Part shown: positions 25,352 through 34,048 of the stretch, piece after piece | Position numbering within the stretch: position 1 is the first letter of the stretch | Layout: each line of letters starts with the position of its first letter | From: JAXHUM01 sp034189325 | Lineage (GTDB): Bacteria; Desulfobacterota; DSM-4660; Desulfatiglandales; Desulfatiglandaceae | Direction: 5' to 3' | Length of the DNA: 45,755 nt | Assembly: GCA_034189325.1 (NCBI GenBank) | Contig: JAXHUM010000061.1 | Span: forward strand, 1 to 45,755 | Notes under the pieces: model-generated | Told to the model about the DNA's origin: nothing | Seen by the model: the letters and a program-made list of their open reading frames with translations, nothing else | Databases searched by the model: none | Position numbers and translations under genes: made by a program

Positions 25352-25606
25352 ATGCCATATGATCCCACTATGGATAAAGTCTTGGCCACCTGGGAAAACA
25401 ATGACACCGGGCTATCGATTTCCATTCACCAGTACGGCGAAGGGGAGCCGAAGCTTCAAATAGGGCCACGAATATACACGAAAAAAGATGGAACCAAATC
25501 CAACACCAAGGCAGGGAGGCTTCCCATCGATGACATCCTCTGGCTCAGCGAAGTAATTGAGGATGTAAAAGACAGGATGAACAACCTTTTTCTCGAAGAC
25601 AGCTAG
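25352..25606 (+). CDS. Small PC4-like (transcriptional coactivator p15 fold) protein, putative ssDNA-binding
   Basis: This 84-residue protein has an excellent ribosome binding site (AAAGGAGG eight bases before ATG) and its own promoter candidate, so it is very likely real. Residues 20-72 match the PC4 pattern: a beta strand pair LSISIHQYGEGEPKLQIGPR, then YTKKDGTKSNTKAGR, corresponding to the DG..K.gkkGi loop, and a final helix IDDILWLSEVIEDVKDRM. Bacterial PC4-like proteins form dimers that bind single-stranded DNA or RNA. The fold assignment is by eye and moderately secure; the function is inference. It is monocistronic. Confidence 0.6.
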   Translation: MPYDPTMDKVLATWENNDTGLSISIHQYGEGEPKLQIGPRIYTKKDGTKSNTKAGRLPIDDILWLSEVIEDVKDRMNNLFLEDS

Positions 25607-25608
25607 CG

Positions 25609-25662
25609 CCGACTTCACAGGTCAGCTGCTTTTCAATATTCGGCCGAATTGTGAAATGTCGG
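25609..25662. terminator. Inverted repeat between convergent genes, possible bidirectional terminator
   Basis: CCGACTTCACA (25609-25619) pairs with TGTGAAATGTCGG (25650-25662) with a two-base bulge, and a 12-bp palindrome ATTCGGCCGAAT (25638-25649) lies inside. It sits exactly between the stop of the PC4-like gene and the stop of mscS. There is no T-tract, so it may be a folded 3' end rather than a classical terminator. Confidence 0.45.
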
Positions 25663-25672
25663 ATAAAGGGCA

Positions 25673-26767
25673 TCAGATATGCTGTTGGATGTCGGATTGT
25701 TTCAAATGAATTTCCCGCTTCGGATAGGGGATCTCAATCCCAGCCTTATCAAAAGCCTCTTTTACCCGGTCAGTGACATGAGAAATGGTATCCATTCTCC
25801 GTCGCGGCTCACGGATCCAGATCCTCGCCTCTAGGTTTACAGCGGAATCGCCAAAGCTCTTCACGACCACTTTTGGCGCTGGGTTATTCATGACCCAGTC
25901 AAGCTCCAAACTAATATCGCAAATGATCTCCTTTGCCTTTTGGATATCCGCCTCGTAAGCAATGCCTATAGGAACCCTCACCCTGATTTCTTCACTGATG
26001 GTCGTATAATTGATGATATCCCGGGTCATTATCTCATTGTTGGGTATCACGATCACAATATTATCCGTTGTTCTGATCTTTGTGGCCCTGAGCCCTATAT
26101 CCACAACGTCACCCCAGGTCGCTGAGTTCTTGGGGGCTGACCAGACTTCTATGCGATCGCCTACCTCAAAGGGTCTGTCCAAGATCAGGAGGACCCCTGC
26201 GATCAGATTGGACAGGGTGTCTTTTGCTGCAAATCCAATGGCAATACCAGCGACGCCGGCACCTGCTACGAACGGCATAATATTCAAACCAAGCACATCC
26301 AGGGCCAGGATCGTGCCGGTAACGTAAATAATAACACCTGCAAATTTCTTGGAGAGGTCCAAAATGACATCATCCATACCGGTGGCGGTCTTGATGGTAA
26401 TCTTCTGTTCCAGATAGGGGAGGATGGTGTTGACGATACTGGCCACGATGGATGACAGAAGGAGAATCATCAGGGCATAGAAAAACCTTTCCACCATGGG
26501 CGCCCGAAACAACTCAAGCAGGCTCACTCCGGCCAGGATCAGGATGGCGTAATGGCCGGCTCGCTTTACGAGAGTGAAGAGGCCCTTGGCCTTATCGAAC
26601 AAAGGTCGTTCTCGGTACTTTCTGTCGACTCTTCCAATGATGACATTGAAGACCCACCAGACCACGGAAGCCAGGAGTATAATGCCAAGGATCTGAGCGA
26701 TCGGAATAACATAGACCTCAGGATGGGCAAAGACCTGATTGATCAAGCGGTCGAAAAGATCCTTCAT
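25673..26767 (-). CDS. MscS family mechanosensitive ion channel
   Basis: The 364-residue membrane protein has four hydrophobic segments in the first 180 residues. The pore helix region is ALDVLGLNIMPFVAGAGVAGIAIGFAAKDTLSNLIAGVLL (key part GAGVAGIAIGFAAKDTLSN), followed by DRPFEVGDRIEV and the beta domain with GLRATKIRTTDNIVIVIPNNEIM, all standard MscS motifs. It should release solutes on hypo-osmotic shock through the inner membrane. The start at ATG 26767 overlaps the pilY1 stop as TGATG and has GAGGATGG upstream; a TTG at 26785 is a weaker alternative. It is the last gene of the pilin operon, an unusual position for a channel. Confidence 0.92.
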   Translation of the reverse strand: MKDLFDRLINQVFAHPEVYVIPIAQILGIILLASVVWWVFNVIIGRVDRKYRERPLFDKAKGLFTLVKRAGHYAILILAGVSLLELFRAPMVERFFYALMILLLSSIVASIVNTILPYLEQKITIKTATGMDDVILDLSKKFAGVIIYVTGTILALDVLGLNIMPFVAGAGVAGIAIGFAAKDTLSNLIAGVLLILDRPFEVGDRIEVWSAPKNSATWGDVVDIGLRATKIRTTDNIVIVIPNNEIMTRDIINYTTISEEIRVRVPIGIAYEADIQKAKEIICDISLELDWVMNNPAPKVVVKSFGDSAVNLEARIWIREPRRRMDTISHVTDRVKEAFDKAGIEIPYPKREIHLKQSDIQQHI

Positions 26768-29700
26768 CAACCATCCTCGCGCCAATACTGGAGAAGGGGG
26801 ACATCCTCGGGGACAGGGACTTCCATCACCCTGTCTCCCAACCCGATGAACATCTTAGGTGGGGTGACGACAGGCGATGTGGCAATGCCTTTGCCTAGTT
26901 TCTGTTTCTCTTCCGGAGTGCTCAGCGGGGAACCGCTCAGGCTATACTGGAGACCGGGCTCGCGACCTGTTGTCCTGCATGTGCTGGTCGTCAAGCCATA
27001 GAGGTAACTCAGCCCCATGTCGCACCCACCCTGGGGCTGATAAGTGGTAAAATAAAGGGTATCTATATAAAAGACCGGATCAGACAGGACAGCTTCCCCA
27101 AAGGCCAGCGTTTTTTTCCAGGTCATTCTGAACAAACCGTTGTTTTTCCCCTGGGATCCATCCGGATAGTCTTCTCCGTCGCCCTCTTCATCCCACGCGC
27201 GATCTTCAATCTCGTAGACGTAGTTCTGGGCAACCGTTCCGGGGCTGCTTTCATCCCCTGTCCCGAAGAGGATATACCGTTTCTTACAGGATAAATAGTC
27301 CGCCACCTCAGGCCTGTGATATATGGGACGGGCTTCTTCGGGAGGGGGCCTGTAAAGGACTTCAACCTGAGGGTTCCAACCAGAGTCCGCGTTAAGGCCT
27401 GTGAGTTTGTAAAGGGTGCCGTCTGTACCTCCAAAATAGGCCACCTCAATATGACCCTTGAGGCTGGAGTCGACGGGGGCCCGCGTTATATGATCCAGGG
27501 GTCGACCATCAAAATCAAGGAGGTACCTCACTGTCTTAATTTCCGATGGGACATTATTGGCTGAACTTCCTACGGGTATCTCTCTCAGGATGGAGCCGTC
27601 ATCGGCTCGGAGCATATAGATCCTGTTTCCCCTGCTCTCCTCTTCGGACAGTCCCCCTCCGACGATGATGACGGTTGTGGTCGCTCCGTTGACATTCAGA
27701 CGACCGAAAGAGGGAGCAGACCAGGTATTGCCCATATTGTCATTTGAGCTGTCGTTATCGTCCGTATAGTCCGTCATCTCCCACATGGGCAGGGGGTTTG
27801 TCGGGTCTGTCACGTCGAGGGCATAATAGGAGCTTCCACCCCTTCGAAGTCCGCTGACCACCACGGTTCGCCACCCCGACCCATCACATCCCTCAGAGGT
27901 ATCTACATCCGCACCCTTGATAGACAGATCCACGGTGAAACGGTGACCATCCTTAAATCCATGGAGCCTACCAAGGACACTGTTGGGGATATAGGCCCAC
28001 TCTTCCCGGCCATCCACATCCCTGATTGCGTGAAGCATACCATCATTGGCCCCCACATAAATCATCGTAGGCCTTCCGGCATGGCTGCTTTTAAAGTCAT
28101 TGTACCCCGCCCAGTAAGGAATTGAAAGTCTTGGACCTGTCACGACAACGGGCAGGGAATGGTAGATGTCGCCTAGGGGCCAGCCTCCGTCACGGCTTCC
28201 GACATAATTCAGGTCATCATATCCTGGTGAAAGGGTATAACCGATCACGGCCACTGCATCGGCCTCTTCACCGGCAACGCCGTTTCCATCAATGTCTTGC
28301 CCCTCCGGGTTCACAACGGGTGCGAGGGTTTCGACATTTCCAGGGGTGAATTCGATCCGGGTCATGTCTGTTGGGTCCGCCACTGTGTAAACCGTTCCCC
28401 GCCCCTGGATCTTCATTTCGCAACCAGCGTCTCCATCGTTTCCTGTGTCCGAATCACAGTCACTGGTCCAATCCGCAACCAACTCACCCCGGGAGCCGTC
28501 TTGATTCAGGGTATACGCCTCGAGATGACCACGCCAAACAGGGTAGTCAAAATAGGAATAATACAACTTGAGAGCATCACTGTCATCTCGATACAGGGCG
28601 ATAACCGGAGATGATCGACTGTAGGAATCTCCAATGATTTGAGAGGTGATCTGATCGGCCAGGACATCGAGCAATTCGTCCACGTCTGTTGGGAAATAGG
28701 CCTGGTCCGTACCTCCCGCCGAGGCAATGGCGTTGACCCCAGCCTTGCTGAGATTGTCCAGTCCCAAGCCGACCACAAACGTCTTGACTGCTGAGGAGGG
28801 ATTCCCCGGAATCAAGTTCGTATTCAGGTGAGCCGCCGCTGCAACCGGATCGCCGTCGCAGGCCTCAAGGCCGTCCGTTACAAGTATGACATAATTGCTT
28901 CGACAATCTCCCTGGGTGAATTGGTCTTGGGCAAAATAGCTTTCATAGTACTCCCTGGCATTCTCGAGGGAGGCCGCGAGGGGGGTCCCCTCTTCCGTCT
29001 CATTGGGGGGAATAGAGTGCGTGTAAGGCATGATCGTCATATCATGATCTTCATAACCCTCTCCTGGGCGCTGCACCCTGGCAAGACTGATATAATGGAG
29101 GATCTTTGTGATGTTGCTGCCTGTCACATCATCCCCTTTGTGTTCGTCAGCGTCATCATATTCCGGCAGATTCACAAAGACCACCTGATCGTCGCCTGTA
29201 TGATTCGCCATTTCATCCCCGACAATGGCGGGAAAAAGCGGGTTGTTCTGAATGCCCTCATTCCAATTGGACTGGCCGGAGGTGCTGGTCCCCTGTCTGT
29301 AGATGTAAGGGTGTGAGGTTCGCCGGTAGCTCCAGGCATGGGGTCTTGTCGACGTTCCCATACCTGGATAGACAAAATAGGTGTTGTTATAGGTGTTGGG
29401 GACAATATCTCCCAGGGTGCCCAGAGAATCAACCGGGACATGGTACATCGCGTTAGCCTCTGTCACCAGCGTGTAATCCCCCTCGCCTTCCGGAGGGTTG
29501 GGATCCGGACATCCCTTTGGTGTCAGGGATTCTCCCTCAAAACCCCTGTAAGGGGTCACCTCGAGGGAGGTCGGGTTTATGTACTCCGGATTCGAGGGAT
29601 TTGAAACGCCGTAGTTTCCCTGAGTGTCTCTCTCTTCCGTTTCATACCAAAAGGTCTCACCATCCACTCTCTTCCTGTAGTACCTTGCACGAACTTGGGG

Positions 29701-30813
29701 AATCCGCGCCGACAGAAAGGTGGCAAAGCCCATGTTCATCAAATAACGCCACTCCACACAATTCCCATTTCCATCTCCTCGATCGCACGTCCTGATGGCA
29801 TCGCTCTCGAGAAAAGCGAAGAGGGCCTTCTTGGCTTGATAGAGTTTGCTCGCCGGATGGCTGCCGCCGGAGGCAAATCGTTCATCAGCCTCTGGTGATC
29901 CTATGATCTTGTATTGGGTTGTCCGGTCACAGGATTGAGCAAAACCCGTCTCAACGATCCAATTTTTTCCATGCCGGGACCACCCGGAGATCCTCCTCGA
30001 TTCTTCGGCATTCGTACCTGCTGTAACGACCAGAATGTGATCCCTGTATTGGTCGTCAAAAGTATCCTCCTCCATATCGGACCAGTCGATGTTTGCGTCA
30101 CGAACGATATTTCCTTCGCCCCACGATTCAGTCCAAGTCACGTCTCCAGGCAGTCCGGAGAGGATGGTGTAGGTATATGGGGGATTACCAAAATCGAGGG
30201 GTCTTTCAGGGAAGCCCTCACCTGTTGGGAAAAAATACCAGCACCCCAGAGCGGTGTCCCGACCCTCGATAGTCCGGTACTGCTTGGCGCCATTGGCATC
30301 TTCCACTTGGAGGACATGATATCTATAAGCATTGTTGAATTCGCTGTCGTCCGTCATCCCTGAATCTGTCCAGTCGACAGCTGAATCATACACAGCCAAA
30401 GGATTATCCAGACTTGTCACGTTGCTTGTAAGAGAACCGATTCCGGGGATCGGCGGGGGAATCGTCCCCGGCACAGACACTGTATCCTGGCTGACGTGGG
30501 CATACTCGTTCCAGTCAATATTTCCGCTAGAATCTTCATCTATAACACCGTCATTGTCGGCATCTTTTACGCCCCTTCTCCATTCCCACTCTTCGTCAGC
30601 ACCGGGACGCAAGGGATTGCCACCGGCCCTCACATAGGGAACATCCTGCATGGAATCTGAATTATCGAAGATAATCAGGACATTCGGCATGCCAAGAGTT
30701 CCGGCAAAAAAGGGGACATCGTCGTCGAGGGCCCAGGCAAGCCCGGTAGGGCCTGACAGGCTGAGGACCACCCCCAGGATCATCCACCATATATTATTAT
30801 TCGCCTTTTTCAT
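26767..30813 (-). CDS. pilY1: PilY1-like type IV pilus tip/assembly protein
   Basis: This is a 1348-residue exported protein. The signal peptide ends at AWA28. A von Willebrand A-like metal site FDNSDSM (residues 49-55) opens the first domain, which runs to about residue 750 (FVVGLGLDNLSKAGVNAIAS). The C-terminal third is the PilC/PilY1 beta-propeller with GDIYHSLPVVV, MIYVGANDGMLHAI, EEWAYIPNSVL and GGTDGTLYKL. EF-hand or dockerin-like loops such as DADNDGVIDED and DIDGNGVAGEE suggest calcium binding, known to control PilY1 in other bacteria. It should sit at the pilus tip and act in adhesion, extension and surface sensing. ATG 30813 has GGAGG eight bases upstream; a start at 30891 would overlap pilX by 32 bases and lack the signal layout. 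Confidence 0.93.
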   Translation of the reverse strand: MKKANNNIWWMILGVVLSLSGPTGLAWALDDDVPFFAGTLGMPNVLIIFDNSDSMQDVPYVRAGGNPLRPGADEEWEWRRGVKDADNDGVIDEDSSGNIDWNEYAHVSQDTVSVPGTIPPPIPGIGSLTSNVTSLDNPLAVYDSAVDWTDSGMTDDSEFNNAYRYHVLQVEDANGAKQYRTIEGRDTALGCWYFFPTGEGFPERPLDFGNPPYTYTILSGLPGDVTWTESWGEGNIVRDANIDWSDMEEDTFDDQYRDHILVVTAGTNAEESRRISGWSRHGKNWIVETGFAQSCDRTTQYKIIGSPEADERFASGGSHPASKLYQAKKALFAFLESDAIRTCDRGDGNGNCVEWRYLMNMGFATFLSARIPQVRARYYRKRVDGETFWYETEERDTQGNYGVSNPSNPEYINPTSLEVTPYRGFEGESLTPKGCPDPNPPEGEGDYTLVTEANAMYHVPVDSLGTLGDIVPNTYNNTYFVYPGMGTSTRPHAWSYRRTSHPYIYRQGTSTSGQSNWNEGIQNNPLFPAIVGDEMANHTGDDQVVFVNLPEYDDADEHKGDDVTGSNITKILHYISLARVQRPGEGYEDHDMTIMPYTHSIPPNETEEGTPLAASLENAREYYESYFAQDQFTQGDCRSNYVILVTDGLEACDGDPVAAAAHLNTNLIPGNPSSAVKTFVVGLGLDNLSKAGVNAIASAGGTDQAYFPTDVDELLDVLADQITSQIIGDSYSRSSPVIALYRDDSDALKLYYSYFDYPVWRGHLEAYTLNQDGSRGELVADWTSDCDSDTGNDGDAGCEMKIQGRGTVYTVADPTDMTRIEFTPGNVETLAPVVNPEGQDIDGNGVAGEEADAVAVIGYTLSPGYDDLNYVGSRDGGWPLGDIYHSLPVVVTGPRLSIPYWAGYNDFKSSHAGRPTMIYVGANDGMLHAIRDVDGREEWAYIPNSVLGRLHGFKDGHRFTVDLSIKGADVDTSEGCDGSGWRTVVVSGLRRGGSSYYALDVTDPTNPLPMWEMTDYTDDNDSSNDNMGNTWSAPSFGRLNVNGATTTVIIVGGGLSEEESRGNRIYMLRADDGSILREIPVGSSANNVPSEIKTVRYLLDFDGRPLDHITRAPVDSSLKGHIEVAYFGGTDGTLYKLTGLNADSGWNPQVEVLYRPPPEEARPIYHRPEVADYLSCKKRYILFGTGDESSPGTVAQNYVYEIEDRAWDEEGDGEDYPDGSQGKNNGLFRMTWKKTLAFGEAVLSDPVFYIDTLYFTTYQPQGGCDMGLSYLYGLTTSTCRTTGREPGLQYSLSGSPLSTPEEKQKLGKGIATSPVVTPPKMFIGLGDRVMEVPVPEDVPLLQYWREDG

Positions 30814-30859
30814 GGTCTTGCCTCCAGCCTCTGTGCGTGAACCTGTGGACTTCATACCT

Positions 30860-31318
30860 TTAATAATCGCTTTGGTTTCCGCGATCATCAAGGGGTCCTC
30901 CCCCGGTAGGGTACTGGATCCCTGCTGAGATGCTCACATTGCCTCGACCACTCTGACTACTCTGTGAATCAGATCGTATCTCCAGTAGCCTCGGGGCAGT
31001 CTCATTGTCCTTAACAAGATAGATCTTCACATCTGTCTCGCCATCACCGTCCAGATCTCTTGCAGCGGAAGCGATCTCCGTATTCGGCCCCGCGATCAGT
31101 CCGTTTATTGAAGGAGCTGAGGCTAGGACATTCGATATCCCAGAGTCCGCCCTATAAAAGGCCTCTTTGTAAAACCGTTCATTCCCGGCAATTCGCAACT
31201 CCGTGGTGGAAGTCCTCGTTGCCGCTATTCCGATGATGGTAAGCACGACCAGCATAACCATGGCGAGAACGAGAACAGAACCCTGCTCATTTTTTCCTAT
31301 GGGATATGTCTGTTTCAT
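30860..31318 (-). CDS. pilX: PilX-like minor pilin assembly protein
   Basis: The 152-residue protein has a short leader MKQTYPIGKNEQG, a prepilin cleavage site after Gly13 and a hydrophobic helix SVLVLAMVMLVVLTIIGIAA. As in PilX/GspK-like members there is no Glu at position +5. TTELRIAGNERFYKEAFYRADSG is the usual PilX N-terminal stalk continuation (key part AGNERFYKEAFYRAD). A DLDGDGETD loop may bind calcium. It should be a minor pilin at the pilus tip complex with PilV, PilW, FimT and PilY1. GGAGGGGG precedes the ATG. Confidence 0.88.
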   Translation of the reverse strand: MKQTYPIGKNEQGSVLVLAMVMLVVLTIIGIAATRTSTTELRIAGNERFYKEAFYRADSGISNVLASAPSINGLIAGPNTEIASAARDLDGDGETDVKIYLVKDNETAPRLLEIRSDSQSSQSGRGNVSISAGIQYPTGGGPLDDRGNQSDY

Positions 31319-31371
31319 AAAATCTTCCCCCTCCAGACCATTCTTGCCATTACTCCACCGTTGAACCGGAT

Positions 31372-31857
31372 CTAAAGGTATTTGATATAGTGGAGGGCCG
31401 CACGATGCATGGCGCCGCCTCCATGCCAGGCAACCACGACGCTGACATCAATGCTTCCTGTCGCCCCTGGGTTTGCATTCCAATAAACATAGTAATTCCT
31501 TTTGGCAAAGGAAACCTGTCTGCTGTGATCCGGTTGATTCGCTCCACCTGCCGCAAGCTTGGCGTCACCACCTGCTCTTACCTGGGCCGCAGTTGGAAAA
31601 TCAAGGCCGATATTACCATCCCCATTGGTATCAATAAGATCATCATGGGTAAGGGGCAGGCCGATCAGCTCTTCCAACTTATCTTGACATACAGACAATG
31701 CCTCGGTCACTGATCCGGCAGAGGCGTTACCGATAATGGCAGACAACTGCATGGAAGCCACTGCCAGGATACCTATGGTAAGGACAGAGACCGCTATAAT
31801 GACTTCCAGGAGGGTGAATCCCTGTTCGCCCTTTTTTGTCTGTGCTTGTTTTGCCAT
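31372..31857 (-). CDS. pilV: PilV-like minor pilin
   Basis: This 161-residue type IV pilin-like protein has leader MAKQAQTKKGEQG, cleavage before Phe14 and the N-methylation segment FTLLEVIIAVSVLTIGILAVASMQ with Glu+5. The sequence GILAVASMQLSAIIGNASA is typical of the PilV family. DTNGDGNIGLD near residue 80 resembles a calcium loop. It is exported to the inner membrane, processed by PilD and incorporated in the tip complex. GGAGAGG lies seven bases before the ATG. The 177-base gap to pilW shows no other gene. Confidence 0.9.
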   Translation of the reverse strand: MAKQAQTKKGEQGFTLLEVIIAVSVLTIGILAVASMQLSAIIGNASAGSVTEALSVCQDKLEELIGLPLTHDDLIDTNGDGNIGLDFPTAAQVRAGGDAKLAAGGANQPDHSRQVSFAKRNYYVYWNANPGATGSIDVSVVVAWHGGGAMHRAALHYIKYL

Positions 31858-32034
31858 GATGGACCTCTCCGGAATACCTCAATCATTCTCAAAATCACCT
31901 ATCCTGTGGTCCCACAGGCTTTCAATCTATTGAATAAAATGAGTTTTTAAAAATGTCGAGGTTATCTTTACTTTTAAGGGCAATGGGGCCTCTCTTGTCT
32001 TGCAGAATTCTATGAGAACTCAGCCGATAAAGAG

Positions 32035-32973
32035 CTAGAGTCCGAGGTTTCGGCATCTTATGGTAGAAACCGTCACGCGACGTCTAAATTCATCTTGTGG
32101 CGTAATACGCTGATTAGACACCACGTAGGTATTGGTATCCCTATATCCCCTGTCTTGCCTATCGGTCCTTGCAAGCATCCATATCTTGACCCCCCTTATT
32201 TTGCTTCGATGGATCGGGGAGATCGCGATGCCTGCAGGGTCATCATTAATATCAATGACGCCGTTATGATCCGTGTCGATATTTCTATCAAGATAGTTAT
32301 CATTGTCGCTGTCAACGGCCCATATCACCTCACCTTGGGCAGGGAACGCCGGATCCGTATCCAAACGGCCGTCATCATTATTATCATAGGCGTAGGCGAA
32401 TCCAAGGGCGTCAATATTCTCGCCGAGCATCTGACGGGTGCCCCCTTCCCATCTGAGCCCCAGGTCCGTGTCCCCATCCCCGCCGGAATCATAGATACAG
32501 AAATAGACCGACTCACGCGGTCCTCCAGGCAGACCATCACCATTGACATCGATGGTGAACTTCAGGCTCGGATAGCCGTTGGCATCGGGGTTGTCACTCA
32601 GGTCCTTGGATCGGATATCTTCTATCGAAAACCCACCGGTTCTTTGTGGATCATAACCCGCCATCCTGATTTCCCGCTCCATCACATCCATGGCGGCCCT
32701 CAAATTCTGCTGAGTGGCGGCGATATCTTCCTGGACACGGTAAGACCTCTGCTGTGACCGGTAGACCAGATAGGTTCCCCCCATGACGATCCCTGATATG
32801 ACCAGCGCAACCAGGAGTTCTACCAGGGTGAAGCCGGGGCGTGCCTGCCAAAGTCTTCCATTCTCTCTTTTCGGGAACAGTGCCTCTGTGAATAATCGAG
32901 ACCACTCCTTCTTTCCCTGACCTATCACGTATCTTGAACCACTCATCCCCAACCGCTTAGTCCCATGTCCCAT
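32035..32973 (-). CDS. pilW: PilW-like minor pilin with an unusually long leader and many Asp-rich loops
   Basis: The 312-residue protein has a prepilin site RPG|FTLVELLVALVISG with cleavage after Gly47, so the leader is 47 residues rather than the usual 6-25. The start at 32973 has AGGAG nine bases upstream, inside the 3' end of the preceding pilin gene, which overlaps by 17 bases; the next Met (32946) has a poorer site. The mature protein shows at least five DxDxDG-like loops (DVNGDG, DSGGDGDTD, DNNDDGRLD, DSDNDNYLD, DTDHNGVID), indicating calcium-stabilised structure. It belongs to the tip complex with PilV, PilX, FimT and PilY1. Confidence 0.88.
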   Translation of the reverse strand: MGHGTKRLGMSGSRYVIGQGKKEWSRLFTEALFPKRENGRLWQARPGFTLVELLVALVISGIVMGGTYLVYRSQQRSYRVQEDIAATQQNLRAAMDVMEREIRMAGYDPQRTGGFSIEDIRSKDLSDNPDANGYPSLKFTIDVNGDGLPGGPRESVYFCIYDSGGDGDTDLGLRWEGGTRQMLGENIDALGFAYAYDNNDDGRLDTDPAFPAQGEVIWAVDSDNDNYLDRNIDTDHNGVIDINDDPAGIAISPIHRSKIRGVKIWMLARTDRQDRGYRDTNTYVVSNQRITPQDEFRRRVTVSTIRCRNLGL

Positions 32974-33496
32974 TCTTCCATCTCCTCAGGCGCACAGCCC
33001 CTGCAATTGTGGTGGATACGGCATAGGCCCTGTCATTTCGGTTGTTGTCCAGGTAGACCGTTCCCATCCCCAAAGTGGTTCCACGGGATGTAAAAACCGC
33101 TCTGTCATCGGTATATGTGAGGTTGTCCCCGACCCCGGCGCTGCCCGATCCATACCTGATGTTACTCCCGTAGTCGGCGAGGATGACGGATTCTTCCACG
33201 TTGTTGTCTCCAGCCGTTGCAAAATCACCGTCACCGCTGTCGACCAAATCGTAACTGCCGGCTCCCACGTCAAAGACAATGCCGTAGTCACCGCCGCTCC
33301 GAATCGCGCGCATTCTTGCGAGCTGCATGTTGGAATACAAGTCGCTGGCCGCAGACCTCAGTCTGTAGTTCGGGACCCATTTCGTGAAAACAGGCACGGC
33401 AATGCCGGCAATGAGGGCCAAAACCAGCATAGCCACAACAAGCTCGATCAGGGTAAATCCATTCTCGTTCTCAAATGTGGATGAAAGCCTTTTCAT
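32957..33496 (-). CDS. FimT/GspH-like minor pseudopilin
   Basis: This 179-residue protein has leader MKRLSSTFENENG, cleavage before Phe14, then FTLIELVVAMLVLALIAGIAVP with Glu+5, and the GspH/FimT feature LRSAASDLYSNMQLARMRAIRSGG (key part DLYSNMQLARMRAI). A VDSGDGDF loop is acidic. The frame is open upstream to 33613, but ATG 33496 gives the proper leader length; no good ribosome binding site is visible there, so the start is uncertain. It is probably the first gene of the minor pilin operon and overlaps pilW by 17 bases. Confidence 0.85.
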   Translation of the reverse strand: MKRLSSTFENENGFTLIELVVAMLVLALIAGIAVPVFTKWVPNYRLRSAASDLYSNMQLARMRAIRSGGDYGIVFDVGAGSYDLVDSGDGDFATAGDNNVEESVILADYGSNIRYGSGSAGVGDNLTYTDDRAVFTSRGTTLGMGTVYLDNNRNDRAYAVSTTIAGAVRLRRWKNGTWD

Positions 33497-34048
33497 GTAT
33501 ATGACTGTGGGTTGAGGGTGTAAAAACATTCCCGGCACAAAAAGGGCAAAAATTTGTACCCTGCAAGGGTACCGGTCCGCTGCCCTCGGCTCTGAAACCG
33601 GGATAGGGTCCAAACATCTTGCAGCCTTCCGACGCTGAGAATCTTGTCATTGAGAGGAAGGGTCGTAAGAACTGACTGCGTTCGCCTTCTGACTTCGCGA
33701 AGTCAGGCTCACAGCACTGTTTCTTCCACCCTTTTTGTCCTCTTATCACAGGTCTTTTCGCCAGTCAATAAAACTTCCATGGCCTTGATGAAGGGGCTTT
33801 TTAACAAAACCAGACCTGAAATTCAACTCCTCCGACGGCATCCCGATCACACATCGCCAGATGCTTCTTTGGGGAGTTGCGACCGATGAGCTCACGATCC
33901 TTGAAACGCCACCTCAGACCCTGTCTTTTCACTAATCGGAAACCTTTGAATCACGGTTTTATAATCGTCTTGAATATTTCCTATTTTTTCTTGCAAAACA
34001 AAAATCAATATGCTAAGCAATCGCAGATTAAAATTCATAGGCTCCGGG
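33497..34048. other. 552-base region between divergent pilin and bactofilin genes
   Basis: No convincing gene is present. It contains a 7-bp stem hairpin GTACCCT-GCA-AGGGTAC (33556-33572) and an 18-bp perfect palindrome (33689-33706). On the minus strand TTGACT (33763-33768) with a weak TAAGAG 17 bases on could be the pilin promoter. On the plus strand TATAAT near 33960 may serve the bactofilin gene. Short frames here, including a Cys-containing 92-codon one at 33471-33749, have no ribosome binding site and overlap the fimT start. Confidence 0.5.
33689..33706. repeat. 18-bp perfect palindrome
   Basis: CTGACTTCGCGAAGTCAG is its own reverse complement. It lies in non-coding DNA about 190 bases upstream of the fimT start. 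It could be an operator for a dimeric regulator or part of a dispersed REP-like repeat; the sequence alone does not decide. Confidence 0.6.

Noticed and set aside
33471..33749. 92-codon minus-strand frame with a CPFC motif
   Set aside because: It overlaps the fimT start in another frame, has no ribosome binding site and looks like non-coding DNA; a decayed repeat is more likely.
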